Assembly: GCF_022808615.1 (NCBI RefSeq)
Contig: NZ_JAKZKS010000025.1
Span: 1 to 54,709, forward strand
DNA length: 54,709 bases
DNA from: Bacillus sp. FJAT-47783
Lineage (GTDB): Bacteria > Bacillota > Bacilli > Bacillales > Aeribacillaceae
Direction of reading: 5' to 3'
The translations under genes and the position numbers were made by a program. The notes beneath the pieces were generated by a model that saw only the letters and a list, made by a program, of their open reading frames with translations, did not search any database and was not told where the DNA came from. Shown here one piece after another: positions 1 through 7,193 of this stretch (the first letter of the stretch is position 1; each line of letters begins with the position of its first letter).

Positions 1-326
1 TTATTCGTTACTTCATGATCGACAAAAGAGGTAGAAACGACCGTCCCCTCTCCTAAGTCTGCCTCTTCCATGTCCCCTTCGATCCCTTGCAAAAAAGCAA
101 TTTGAACATCGATGAAGTCAAGCCAACCATCCATGACATCTAGTTGTGCCTCGTAAAAATCTTTAATGGCATCGGCTCCTTTCCCTTGAAAGGCTTGATC
201 TAAATCAGCGACTCTTTTACACGCTTTTTTCACTTCTTCTAACTGTTCTTTCAATGACTGATACTGTTTTACCCGTGTTTTTGCTGCTGAAACGAGTGTG
301 CTCGCTTCGTATAATAAATCTTCCAT
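1..326 (-). CDS. LXG-domain polymorphic toxin, N-terminal part (cut by window edge)
   Basis: The reading frame starts at the ATG whose complement is at 324-326 and runs off the left edge, giving about 108 residues beginning MEDLLYEASTLVSAAKTRVK. The helical N-terminus, with an amphipathic stretch followed by QAFQGKGADAIKDFYEAQ, matches the LXG domain of the WXG superfamily, which directs toxins such as YwqJ or YobL to the type VII (Esx/Yuk) secretion machinery. The toxin domain lies outside the window, so its activity cannot be named. It is the third gene of an operon with the two small partners immediately upstream (349-615 and 615-1043), which is the normal ywqH-ywqI-ywqJ order. Family assignment is from memory of the domain; the position and neighbours support it strongly. 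Confidence 0.85.
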   Translation of the reverse strand, partial: MEDLLYEASTLVSAAKTRVKQYQSLKEQLEEVKKACKRVADLDQAFQGKGADAIKDFYEAQLDVMDGWLDFIDVQIAFLQGIEGDMEEADLGEGTVVSTSFVDHEVTN

Positions 327-348
327 GATTGCGAGAAGCCCTTTCTCT

Positions 349-615
349 TTAGTTTTTTACCATCGCTTGATCTTGCTCTTTCAATAAATTCACATTCGCC
401 TTCGTATCCTCCACATTTTTTACAACGGCCTCTTTGTATTGAGAGACCAGTTGATGAATCTCATGTTCACGTTCGATCCATTTCTTCGTAAAATTCAACT
501 TGTTATTCCCTACCGATTCTTCTGGTAAAGAAGGAAATGTCAGCTTTTCAATTGCTCTCTCTATGTCGTTTAAATGACTCATGACCGTCTCATAATCAAG
601 CTTAATCGTCGCCAT
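349..615 (-). CDS. ywqI: YwqI-like small partner of LXG toxin (DUF5344-type)
   Basis: An 88-residue, wholly helical, acidic protein beginning MATIKLDYETVMSHLNDIER. Length, helical character and position between a YwqH-like gene and an LXG gene fit the YwqI family. In known systems such proteins are thought to act as targeting or chaperone partners that bind the LXG helices and help export through the type VII system; that role is inferred here. The start codon overlaps the stop of the upstream gene (both at about 615), so the two are translationally coupled. No signal peptide or membrane segment is visible. Confidence 0.75.
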   Translation of the reverse strand: MATIKLDYETVMSHLNDIERAIEKLTFPSLPEESVGNNKLNFTKKWIEREHEIHQLVSQYKEAVVKNVEDTKANVNLLKEQDQAMVKN

Positions 616-1043
616 TACAATAACCTCTTTCGTATCTCTGTAAATTTGTGCTCGATCGCTGCATAGGCCTCCTCGCCTTTATGTAACAAACCACCTGCTT
701 CATGACTTAAGTAGCTTGCAACTCTTAAGGACTCTCGCTGCATCTCTAACAGATTGATCTTTTGTTGGATTTGACTAGTGTATTGTTCAACTTCCTCTTG
801 AAAAGTTTGTTCAATCTCCTTTTTGGCCCCACGCCTCGCTTTGTCGAAATGATCAGCACGATTCCCCGTCCAGCTTTGACCTAAATCCGGATCTAGTATT
901 TTTTCCCATTCATTCTCTACTGCATGTTGTTCATTTACTAAATCCTTTTTCGCTTTCTTTAGCCTTGATATTTTTTCATCGACATCTGCTGACTGACTCG
1001 ATATGGTCTGAGACAAAGAGTAAAGAATATCTGAATAGCTCAT
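615..1043 (-). CDS. ywqH: YwqH-like WXG-type helical protein (DUF5082-type)
   Basis: A 142-residue coiled-coil protein. The first 60 residues are heptad-rich (SRLKKAKKDLVNEQHAVENE) and are followed by LGQSWTGNRADHFDKARRG, a W-x-G turn of the WXG100 type between two long helices. This is the layout of B. subtilis YwqH, the first gene of the ywqHIJK toxin operon. It likely forms a helical complex with YwqI and the LXG domain for secretion. It is the first gene of the minus-strand operon. I see no convincing promoter beyond an AT-rich stretch at 1080-1110. Confidence 0.75.
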   Translation of the reverse strand: MSYSDILYSLSQTISSQSADVDEKISRLKKAKKDLVNEQHAVENEWEKILDPDLGQSWTGNRADHFDKARRGAKKEIEQTFQEEVEQYTSQIQQKINLLEMQRESLRVASYLSHEAGGLLHKGEEAYAAIEHKFTEIRKRLL

Positions 1044-1424
1044 GCGGACACCTCTGTATGTAAGATTACATTCCTCTATGTTATAGTATAAATTTGGAAG
1101 TATATAAGCTAAATAGGGAAAAATTCTCTTTTAGAATAAATAATGGATGGGAGAAATAATGACTATTGTTGCATAACTAAGGTCATTTATAGATAAAAAG
1201 ATTCATATCTAAAGGTTCGAAATACTCAAAAAGAATCATTATAATGAATTTACCCAATTAAATACAGTTTCCTTTATATAACGAATCACATAATAAAGAG
1301 TGATATCGACCATGACCATCCCTACTAATTTCAACAACGGCTACATAAGTTAAAAATCAAATTTTGACCATTTCTACTTTCTTTTTCTACTATGATAAAC
1401 TCGACTACATAGGAGGTGAAAAAA
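1044..1424. other. Intergenic AT-rich region
   Basis: This stretch separates the minus-strand LXG operon from the plus-strand coiled-coil gene. It must hold both promoters. I find no hairpin or repeat that stands out. An AGGAGGTG ribosome binding site for the next gene ends it (1411-1418). Confidence 0.4.
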
Positions 1425-1811
1425 TTGAGTGAACAACTATTACAGCAAATTTTGAAAGAAGTAATCAATGTGAACAAGCGGGTTGATTCGCTAGAACGTG
1501 AACTAAAAGAGATGCGAAGTGAATTGAATGACGTTAAAGGAGAGCTAAATAACGTTAAATGCGAGGTGAATAATGTAAAAATCGAGATAATAAGCTTTAA
1601 AACTGAATTTAATGATTTTCACAAAGAAACGGGAGTACAACTTAAAATTCTTCAAGATGGTCAAAAGGGACTCCTTAATGAAATCACCGAGCGATTTAAT
1701 GAAACAAATGAAAAAATGGATAACATTGAATTAGATCTCATGTATACGTACCATAAAGTATCCGAAAACGCATTAAAACTGAACCGATTAACCCAACATC
1801 CATCAACGTAA
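1425..1811 (+). CDS. Coiled-coil protein of unknown function
   Basis: About 128 residues, almost entirely heptad repeats. The stretch SELNDVKGELNNVKCEVNNV shows seven-residue spacing (NDVKGEL, NNVKCEV, NNVKIEI). I place the start at TTG 1425 because AGGAGGTG at 1411-1418 lies 6 nt upstream; the GTG at 1416 overlaps that ribosome binding site. There is no signal peptide, membrane segment or recognisable catalytic domain. Similar short coiled-coil proteins are common in Bacillaceae accessory regions, and I cannot name a function. It is followed by a strong terminator. Confidence 0.6.
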   Translation: MSEQLLQQILKEVINVNKRVDSLERELKEMRSELNDVKGELNNVKCEVNNVKIEIISFKTEFNDFHKETGVQLKILQDGQKGLLNEITERFNETNEKMDNIELDLMYTYHKVSENALKLNRLTQHPST

Positions 1812-1845
1812 TATCCTCACATACCTTCATTAAAAATCCAACTAG

Positions 1846-1888
1846 AAAAAAGCTTGTAAAAGAATCGTTTTTCTCTACAAGCTTTTTT
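1846..1888 (+). terminator. Intrinsic terminator
   Basis: A 13-bp stem AAAAAAGCTTGTA / TACAAGCTTTTTT with a 17-nt loop ends in a T run. It terminates the coiled-coil gene. The A-tract on the 5' arm would let it act in both directions. Confidence 0.85.
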
Positions 1889-1935
1889 ATTTGCCTAGAA
1901 AGTTTAGCTATACATTTTCTCTTCTGTAATAAACC

Positions 1936-1964
1936 TTGCAAAAAAAGCGGGATTCATGTATGAT
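1936..1964 (+). promoter_or_regulatory. Sigma-A promoter of the 6S-like RNA
   Basis: TTGCAA (1936-1941) and TATGAT (1959-1964) are separated by 17 bp, a near-consensus vegetative promoter. No ribosome binding site or protein frame follows. Transcription would start near 1971. Confidence 0.75.
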
Positions 1965-1970
1965 GTATTT

Positions 1971-2199
1971 CCAAGCTGCATTGTACGTAATCATAATAAG
2001 TTTTAACCTTTAAGCTGTTATAGGGAGTTTTACATCGAAGCTGGAATGTCATGCCTACCATCGTGTATAGGACGACAGGAACGTTTCTGCGAACACCCAC
2101 TTTGAGGAGTGGTGGTTTAAAACTTCATTATCTTTACATTACGGCAAATGCGGCATTTCCTATGAATGATAAGTCGGCCTTTTCGGTCGACTTTTTTAT
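1971..2199 (+). ncRNA. ssrS: Probable 6S RNA
   Basis: A transcript from the promoter at 1936-1964 to the terminator at 2171-2199 would be about 225 nt and folds into a long rod. GCTGCATT (from 1976) pairs with AATGCGGC (near 2147), CGTAAT with ATTACG continues the stem, then a bubble, then AAGTTTTAACC (1998-2008) pairs with GGTTTAAAACTT (near 2115-2126). The inner part has a CCACT/AGTGG hairpin. A rod with an open central bubble, this length and an own strong promoter are hallmarks of 6S RNA, which sequesters sigma-A RNA polymerase by mimicking an open promoter. The sequence also resembles Bacillaceae 6S RNAs as I remember them. Any protein frame across it (from 2051) is incidental. Confidence 0.7.
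2171..2199 (+). terminator. Terminator of the 6S-like RNA
   Basis: AAGTCGGCC / GGTCGACTT forms a 9-bp stem (one G-T pair) with a TTTTC loop, followed by six T. Confidence 0.85.
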
Positions 2200-2244
2200 T
2201 ACTTATGAAAAGTCATACCCCTTAAACATCATTTCCCATCTTTA

Positions 2245-2372
2245 TTCATCACTTTCTCACTCTTTATTGTCGGTTTTCCTAGTTTTTTTATCGGTTCTGC
2301 CCTTTTTATTCTCGCTTTTACTCCTGTTTTTATCGGTTCTGCCCTTTTTATTCTCACTTTCCAATCATTAAG
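2245..2372. repeat. Array of imperfect 21-bp repeats
   Basis: Read on the minus strand, the region is six consecutive 21-nt purine-rich units, for example CGAGAATAAAAAGGGCAGAAC, CGATAAAAACAGGAGTAAAAG, CGAGAATAAAAAGGGCAGAAC again, then CGATAAAAAAACTAGGAAAA-C, CGACAATAAAGAGTGAGAAAG and TGATGAATAAAGATGGGAAAT. Two adjacent units form a 42-bp period. The same kind of unit recurs at 21020-21145. It lies between the 6S-like RNA terminator and the 3' end of the EamA gene. The function is unknown. Confidence 0.7.
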
Positions 2373-2401
2373 GTACTGTCCCACTTATACGCCAAGATTT
2401 A

Positions 2402-2441
2402 TAAAAAAAAGAGAACTACCTATCTGTAGCCCTCGCTCTCA
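2402..2441 (-). terminator. Terminator at the 3' end of the EamA gene
   Basis: On the minus strand GAGA...CTAC-loop-GTAG..TCTC is followed by eight T. It overlaps the last codons of the transporter gene. Confidence 0.6.
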
Positions 2442-3346
2442 ATCATATGCTTTCTGACTTGAATCTTATACAATGGTTTATCTTTAAAGTAGGAAAATAA
2501 GTAACAGCCGAAAATGACAATACCGGAACCAACAAATTGAATGCCAGTCATTTGTTCACCTAAAAAGAGAAACGCAAGTAATGCTGTAAAGACTGGGTTA
2601 AAATTCATGAAGTTCCCAGCTGTTGATGCCCCTAACTTTTGCAAGCCGATACTCCAAAAAACCATACAAACAACAGTTGAAATAACGCCTGTGTATAATA
2701 TCGCCAATGTAAAGCTTGTATCGATGTTTTTTACAGTAAAGGTAGGTGCATTAAACGGTAAAAGTACAAGCAGGCCGAAAATGCCAGCGTACAATGTTGA
2801 AACCATCGGTGTCGTTTTCGTTGTTGCCCATTTGCTTAAGACGGAATACAATCCCCAAATGGCAACAGCTATTAGCATATATACGTCGCCTTGATTAAAG
2901 GTTAAAGAAAACAGCATCTCAATATTCCCTTTTGAAAGAACGAGCAACACTCCGAAAAGCGAGAACATCATTGCCCCCATTTGTAGGGAGTTCATTTTTT
3001 CTTTCAAAAAGATAGCGGAAAACACAGCTATGGAAATGGCGTTTAACGTTGTAATAAGTCCGACATTCGTTGCTGACGTACGTTCAACTGCTAAAAATTG
3101 AAAAAGGTTAAATAAAACAACACCAGTAATTCCCATAAGAAATAGAGGTAGAATGGCACTTTTAGGTGGCACAAGCTTTTTTTCCTTCCACCATACAATT
3201 GGAATTAAACAAACGACCGCAATGATCCACCTTAAACTCGTCAATGTCATGGGTGAAGCGTGATCAACAAGCGTTTTAGAAATGACGATATTTCCGGCCC
3301 ACATTAAGCTTGTCACAAGCAATAATAAAAAATAAAAAATCGGCAT
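2420..3346 (-). CDS. EamA/DMT-superfamily transporter (probable exporter)
   Basis: 308 residues with about ten hydrophobic segments arranged as two EamA repeats (roughly 4-138 and 150-288). The loop 'DHASPMTLTSLRWIIAVVCL' and the second-repeat 'GEQMTGIQFVGSGIVIFGCY' are typical of the drug/metabolite transporter superfamily. Members export amino acids, metabolites or drugs across the cytoplasmic membrane; the substrate cannot be told from sequence. The start ATG at 3346 is preceded by AAAGGGGGAT. It is divergent from an Lrp/AsnC-type regulator (3548), an arrangement common for Lrp-controlled amino-acid exporters, so amino-acid efflux is the best guess. Confidence 0.88.
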   Translation of the reverse strand: MPIFYFLLLLVTSLMWAGNIVISKTLVDHASPMTLTSLRWIIAVVCLIPIVWWKEKKLVPPKSAILPLFLMGITGVVLFNLFQFLAVERTSATNVGLITTLNAISIAVFSAIFLKEKMNSLQMGAMMFSLFGVLLVLSKGNIEMLFSLTFNQGDVYMLIAVAIWGLYSVLSKWATTKTTPMVSTLYAGIFGLLVLLPFNAPTFTVKNIDTSFTLAILYTGVISTVVCMVFWSIGLQKLGASTAGNFMNFNPVFTALLAFLFLGEQMTGIQFVGSGIVIFGCYLFSYFKDKPLYKIQVRKHMIESEGYR

Positions 3347-3547
3347 TCCCTATATCCCCCTTTCCAACCGAACTGCTATATGTATTTATTCATCATCTTA
3401 ACACTTAAAGCTCACACACAAAACAAAATTTTGTATAATAGAAATAATTCAAAATTATATAATATAAATAAGATTATTATCGAAATTTTATTCTTTTTTA
3501 TATCAAATTTCCCCATGTTTACGAAAGAATGAAAAGGAGGGGTTTCA

Positions 3548-4027
3548 TTGGAGTTTTCATCGAAAAAAGGATTAGATGAAGTCGATAAAAAACTATTAAG
3601 TATCCTGCAAAAAGAAGCACAAATCAGTAACGCTGAACTCGCACGGAAAGTAAACTTATCACCACCTGCTACTCACACGCGCGTAAAACGATTAGAAAAC
3701 GAAGGATATATTGATAGACAAGTCGTTATTTTAAACCAAGAAAAGCTCGGGTTTAATTTACTTTGCTTTATCTTTATCTCGACGAACATTCATCAAGCGG
3801 AAAAATTGGAGGTGTTAGAGAATGCGTTTGCTGACATGCCAGAAGTACTCGAATGTCATTGTTTAACAGGTGAGTACGATTATTTGTTAAAAGTCGCAAA
3901 CAAAGACCGAAAAGACTTAGAAAACTTCATTCGAAAGCTCAATAGCCTTGGCATCACTAAAATTCAAACGAGTCTTTCTTTACGTGAAGTGAAATATTCA
4001 ACGGTGTTACCTATTAATGAAGAATAA
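3548..4027 (+). CDS. Lrp/AsnC-family transcriptional regulator
   Basis: 159 residues. An N-terminal winged HTH (about 10-60; LDEVDKKLLSILQKEAQ, NAELARKVNLSPPATHTRVK) is joined to a RAM ligand-binding domain (about 70-150, with GEYDYLLKV). These proteins form octamers and respond to amino acids. The start is TTG at 3548, 7 nt after AAGGAGGGG. Divergence from the EamA gene, with a 200-bp AT-rich spacer, suggests that it controls that exporter and perhaps itself. Confidence 0.9.
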   Translation: MEFSSKKGLDEVDKKLLSILQKEAQISNAELARKVNLSPPATHTRVKRLENEGYIDRQVVILNQEKLGFNLLCFIFISTNIHQAEKLEVLENAFADMPEVLECHCLTGEYDYLLKVANKDRKDLENFIRKLNSLGITKIQTSLSLREVKYSTVLPINEE

Positions 4028-4028
4028 G

Positions 4029-4064
4029 AAAAAGGGTTAGTGCCATTTAGCACTAACCCTTTTT
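4029..4064. terminator. Bidirectional terminator
   Basis: A 15-bp perfect stem AAAAAGGGTTAGTGC / GCACTAACCCTTTTT with a 6-nt loop, flanked by A and T tracts. It serves both the Lrp-type gene (+) and the converging GNAT gene (-). Confidence 0.9.
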
Positions 4065-4091
4065 CTACCTATTTAAATCGGCCATTCTAAC

Positions 4092-4925
4092 CTACGATTC
4101 ATCATTCAAATATCGATAATAATCCTGTGCTTGAAACACGTGAAACCCGCAAGACTCGTAAAGTTTAAGCGCATGGGTATTTTTCGCTTCTACTTCTAAA
4201 AAGATCGTAAAACCTGCATTTTTTTCTTTCAAAATGATTTGTTGCAATGCTTTTCTCCCTATTCCTTTCCCCTGATAATCAGGGAATACGGAAAATCCAA
4301 AAATCCACGCTTCGCCATTATGACGGAATAGGCGAATTTTCCCCACTGTTTGATGTTTCCATTCAATCATATAAAAGGCTTGGCTACCTTCATTTTTAAT
4401 ACGCTCATTATAAATTCTTGCTTCTTCTTCATTAAAGCCAAAGCATTGAACATCTAATTGGATCTCCGCTTCTAAGTCATCAGGCTGTGCCATTCGTACC
4501 GCCACGTCATCATCAACAGTTAATAGAATATCTTCCCATTTCATTTGGTATTCACAACTAGCATATTCACAAGGTACTGATTTTAAAAAGGCTTTAGCTG
4601 AAGAAGAGCTAGCAGGCGCATTGAATAAAATTTCTCTGTAATTTCGCATCAATACTTCTGTTATCGCTTTCCTAAATAATTGAGAAAAAATGCCCTTTCT
4701 TCGATGATTCGGATGAACCATCCCACATAATTCTATTTTATTCCCAAAACCATAAAGGCCTAAAAAGCCGACAAGCTCACCGTTTTCATAATGAAAAAAG
4801 TCATTTACCTCTCCACTTTCACGGTTTTCGAGCAATTCCCAGTTTAGTTTCAATTTTATCGAATCTGCTTCTGCACATATACTCTGTAACTTTTTTATTT
4901 CTTCTAACTGTTGGCTGCTTAACAT
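4092..4925 (-). CDS. Two-domain GNAT acetyltransferase
   Basis: 277 residues with two GNAT folds. Each has an acetyl-CoA pyrophosphate loop: VHPNHRRKGIFSQLF (about 72-86) and VFPDYQGKGIGRKALQQI (about 213-230). Duplicated GNAT proteins of this size occur in Bacillaceae and acetylate small amines or protein N-termini; the substrate is unknown here. The ATG at 4925 follows GGGGGAAAG. It converges with the Lrp gene and is divergent from the sigma-54 cluster at 5062, with no obvious functional link to either. Confidence 0.85.
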   Translation of the reverse strand: MLSSQQLEEIKKLQSICAEADSIKLKLNWELLENRESGEVNDFFHYENGELVGFLGLYGFGNKIELCGMVHPNHRRKGIFSQLFRKAITEVLMRNYREILFNAPASSSSAKAFLKSVPCEYASCEYQMKWEDILLTVDDDVAVRMAQPDDLEAEIQLDVQCFGFNEEEARIYNERIKNEGSQAFYMIEWKHQTVGKIRLFRHNGEAWIFGFSVFPDYQGKGIGRKALQQIILKEKNAGFTIFLEVEAKNTHALKLYESCGFHVFQAQDYYRYLNDES

Positions 4926-5002
4926 ATTCTTTCCCCCTTATTTGCACTTTATATGATTCTAGTCCCTCATTTGAATTCCTCTATATGTATCATTAAATAC
5001 TT

Positions 5003-5018
5003 TATGCAAAACTACATA
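5003..5018 (+). promoter_or_regulatory. Candidate upstream activator site (TATG-N8-CATA dyad)
   Basis: TATGCAAAACTACATA lies about 45 bp upstream of a -24/-12 promoter. Its TATG...CATA half-sites have the same spacing as dyads upstream of the sigma-54 promoters at 15135 and 20253, so it may bind the same enhancer-binding protein. Confidence 0.45.
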
Positions 5019-5061
5019 TATCACAATTCTCGTATCCTGTTTGAAAGACAAAAATACAATT

Positions 5062-5079
5062 TTGGCATGAAAATTGCAT
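5062..5079 (+). promoter_or_regulatory. Sigma-54 (SigL) promoter
   Basis: TTGGCATGAAAATTGCAT has GG and GC 12 nt apart, as required for a -24/-12 element (consensus TTGGCAC-N5-TTGCAT). It drives the gene at 5114. Confidence 0.8.
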
Positions 5080-5113
5080 TTTTTAAAACAAACTTTTACG
5101 AGGAGTGATGAAG

Positions 5114-5395
5114 ATGTTCAAAAAAGATGTCATGACCATTCGTTGGGGAAATAAAGAAATTGTCACTAGCCCTGTCTATGGTGTAATCAAGTCTATTTTT
5201 ACTCGAACAAATAAACGTATCATTGAATGGGACCCGCTTATTACGATACAAACAGACGAAGGAAAAGAAATACAGCTACGTGTAGGAGTATCTGGCATTA
5301 TAGACTCCTTTCCCGTAAAAGAAGGAGACAAAGTCATCCCTGGCGCTGTCCTTGCCTATATACATGAAGACAAACAAATATCCGTTAGCAACTAA
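5114..5395 (+). CDS. Degenerate biotinyl/lipoyl-like mini-protein, copy 1
   Basis: About 93 residues that look like one biotinyl/lipoyl hammerhead domain. It has SPVYGVIKS near residue 17, then GVSGIIDSFPVKEGDKVIPG (about 61-80) and AVLAYI. In true carriers the hairpin between the two halves carries MKM or DKA with the modified lysine. Here it is DEGKEI, without that motif, so covalent biotin or lipoate attachment is doubtful. I chose ATG 5114 because AGGAG (5101-5105) lies 8 nt upstream. It is expressed from a sigma-54 promoter and sits directly before a sigma-54 activator gene. A paralogue (17675-17926) also adjoins a sigma-54 activator. Role unknown; a small ligand- or protein-binding partner of the regulator is one possibility. 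Confidence 0.7.
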   Translation: MFKKDVMTIRWGNKEIVTSPVYGVIKSIFTRTNKRIIEWDPLITIQTDEGKEIQLRVGVSGIIDSFPVKEGDKVIPGAVLAYIHEDKQISVSN

Positions 5396-5420
5396 AAGAC
5401 TTAACGAAATACAATTGGCA

Positions 5421-5475
5421 CATCTTCGCCATGGAACTCTAATTTATGTGAACTGATAAAAATGTGGCGAAGATG
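5421..5475. repeat. Inverted repeat before the regulator gene
   Basis: CATCTTCGCCA (5421-5431) is mirrored by TGGCGAAGATG (5465-5475) with a 33-nt loop. No T run follows, so it is not a standard terminator. It could attenuate read-through from the mini-protein gene or serve as an operator. Confidence 0.5.
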
Positions 5476-5598
5476 AATATCGCCCTTATAAATCTCGCTT
5501 TTCTCTGTACATTCTCCACAAAAAAAACTATAAATTTTAAATATTCCTAAATCATGATATGATAATGATAACTTTATACGATTCAAAAGGTGAGAGAG

Positions 5599-7002
5599 AT
5601 GAAAACAGATGAAAACTTACATGCAAAAATAAAAGATTTAGAGCAACGAAACCATGAATTAGAGCTTATCTTTGAATCTTCCTATGATGAAATTTTCGTC
5701 ACGGACGGAAACGGTGTTACCATCCGCGTGAACTCTGCATGTGAACGAAATTATGGTATTAAAGCAGAAGAATTGATTGGTAAGTCGGCGAAGCAACTTG
5801 AAGAAATGGGCATATTTAACCAATCAGTAACGAGTGAAGTCATAAAATCGCAAAAACGCGTCAGCATGTTTCAGAAAACAAGAAATGGTAGAAATTTACT
5901 CGTAACTGCCAATCCGGTTATGAATGAAAACGGAGAAATCGTTCGAATCGTCTGTAATTCAAAAGACTTAACCGAAATTTCTCAACTAAAAAAGCAGTTG
6001 TCTGAAATGGAAAATTTAGTTGAATATTATAATAATGAATTAAAGAAAGTATCATCCTTTCATCGGGAAAATTTTGTGTTTGAAAGTAAACAAATGCAAA
6101 AAGTAATGGAACTCGCTTTAAAAGTTGCGGAATCTGATGTCACAACCCTTATTCTAGGGGAATCTGGGATCGGTAAAACAGCGCTCGCCAAAATCATTCA
6201 TGACGAGAGTAGCAGAAAAGGTAAAGTGTTTAAAAAAATTAATTGTGGTGCTATTCCAGAAAGTTTAATCGAAGCTGAACTATTCGGTTATGTCGACGGC
6301 GCCTTCACTGGAGCAAAAAAAGGAGGCAGCAAAGGTTTAATTGAAAGCGCGGATGACGGGACAGTATTTCTTGATGAAATCGGTGAGCTCCCTTATCACT
6401 TGCAAGCAAAGCTTCTCCATGTCCTTCAAGAAAAAACGATTCAGCGCATTGGCGATACAAAAGACATTCCGGTTAATGTAAGATTTATTGCTGCGACAAA
6501 CAAAAATTTAGAAAAAATGGTGGAAGAGAAAACATTTCGGGAAGATTTATATTACCGGCTCCATGTCGTACCAATTGAGATCCCTCCACTTCGTGAACGA
6601 AAAGAAGATATCATCCCGCTTATTCAACGGACGGTAGAAAAAATGAATGAAAAGCATCAAAAAAACACGTCCATCTCTCCTGAAGTGACCCGAATTTTGC
6701 TAGAATACAACTGGCCGGGAAATATTCGTGAGCTTGAAAATATTATTGAACGTTTAATCGTTACAACTGACCAATCCGTCATCACTTCTTCCCATTTGCC
6801 AGAAAAATTTCAAAATCTCGTAAAAGGAAAGCAACTCGATGAAAGTTCTTTATCATTAAAAGATTGGTTGGAAGCAAAAGAAAAGGAGCTATTTTGTTCT
6901 TTATATGAAAAATATCCATCTTCCTATAAAATTGCGAAACTTTTAAAAATTAGCCAATCAACAGCAAACCGAAAAATTCAGAAGTATATAAGTCAATATT
7001 GA
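5599..7002 (+). CDS. Sigma-54-dependent activator (PAS-AAA-Fis), cluster 1
   Basis: 467 residues. A PAS domain (about 20-125; FESSYDEIFVTDGNGVTIRV) senses a signal. A short coiled coil leads to the AAA+ core, which has Walker A GESGIGKT near 190, the sigma-54 contact loop GAFTGA near 234, and Walker B VFLDEIGELP. The C-terminal Fis-type HTH has YKIAKLLKISQSTANRK. It is of the RocR/GabR-like type that activates SigL promoters from upstream sites. The start ATG 5599 follows AAAGGTGAG; the in-frame GTG at 5590 overlaps that site. It very likely drives the -24/-12 promoter at 7133 in front of the aminotransferase. The inducer is not known; an amino acid such as 5-aminovalerate or GABA would fit. 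Confidence 0.9.
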   Translation: MKTDENLHAKIKDLEQRNHELELIFESSYDEIFVTDGNGVTIRVNSACERNYGIKAEELIGKSAKQLEEMGIFNQSVTSEVIKSQKRVSMFQKTRNGRNLLVTANPVMNENGEIVRIVCNSKDLTEISQLKKQLSEMENLVEYYNNELKKVSSFHRENFVFESKQMQKVMELALKVAESDVTTLILGESGIGKTALAKIIHDESSRKGKVFKKINCGAIPESLIEAELFGYVDGAFTGAKKGGSKGLIESADDGTVFLDEIGELPYHLQAKLLHVLQEKTIQRIGDTKDIPVNVRFIAATNKNLEKMVEEKTFREDLYYRLHVVPIEIPPLRERKEDIIPLIQRTVEKMNEKHQKNTSISPEVTRILLEYNWPGNIRELENIIERLIVTTDQSVITSSHLPEKFQNLVKGKQLDESSLSLKDWLEAKEKELFCSLYEKYPSSYKIAKLLKISQSTANRKIQKYISQY

Positions 7003-7032
7003 ATTACTAACCCATTTTTGATTTAAGAACTG

Positions 7033-7057
7033 AGCAGTCTTATACGACTGCTTTTTT
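7033..7057 (+). terminator. Terminator of the activator gene
   Basis: AGCAGTC-TTATAC-GACTGCT followed by TTTTTT. Confidence 0.85.
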
Positions 7058-7060
7058 ATT

Positions 7061-7075
7061 TTTGAAAAATTCAAA
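7061..7075 (+). promoter_or_regulatory. Candidate activator site (TTTGAA-N3-TTCAAA)
   Basis: A perfect dyad with 6-bp arms lies 58 bp upstream of the -24 element at 7133, a usual distance for an enhancer site. It differs from the TATG-N8-CATA dyads of cluster 2. Confidence 0.35.
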
Positions 7076-7132
7076 TAAGTCAATCACGGGTTATCCCCTT
7101 TGTATATTCCCTTCCTTTTCAACAAGTTGTAC

Positions 7133-7150
7133 TTGGCACAGTAGTTGCAT
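7133..7150 (+). promoter_or_regulatory. Sigma-54 (SigL) promoter of gabT
   Basis: TTGGCACAGTAGTTGCAT is a perfect match to the -24/-12 consensus TTGGCAC-N5-TTGCAT. Confidence 0.92.
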
Positions 7151-7193
7151 GTATAGATGAATGAGATTACTAAATTTGAAGGGTCGTGAACGT

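Noticed and set aside
2051-2371. 106-residue plus-strand frame
   Set aside because: It overlaps the structured 6S-like RNA and the 21-bp repeats, has no ribosome binding site and its C-terminus is translated repeat (LPFLFSL).
5415-5432. TTGGCACATCTTCGCCAT as a sigma-54 promoter
   Set aside because: It has the -24 GG but no GC at -12, and is part of an inverted repeat.
5555-5575. Fur-like box (GATAATGATAA) before the cluster 1 activator
   Set aside because: Only half of the inverted repeat matches and the genes have no iron link.
5401-5586. 61-residue minus-strand frame between the mini-protein and activator genes
   Set aside because: No ribosome binding site, and it covers the inverted repeat at 5421-5475.
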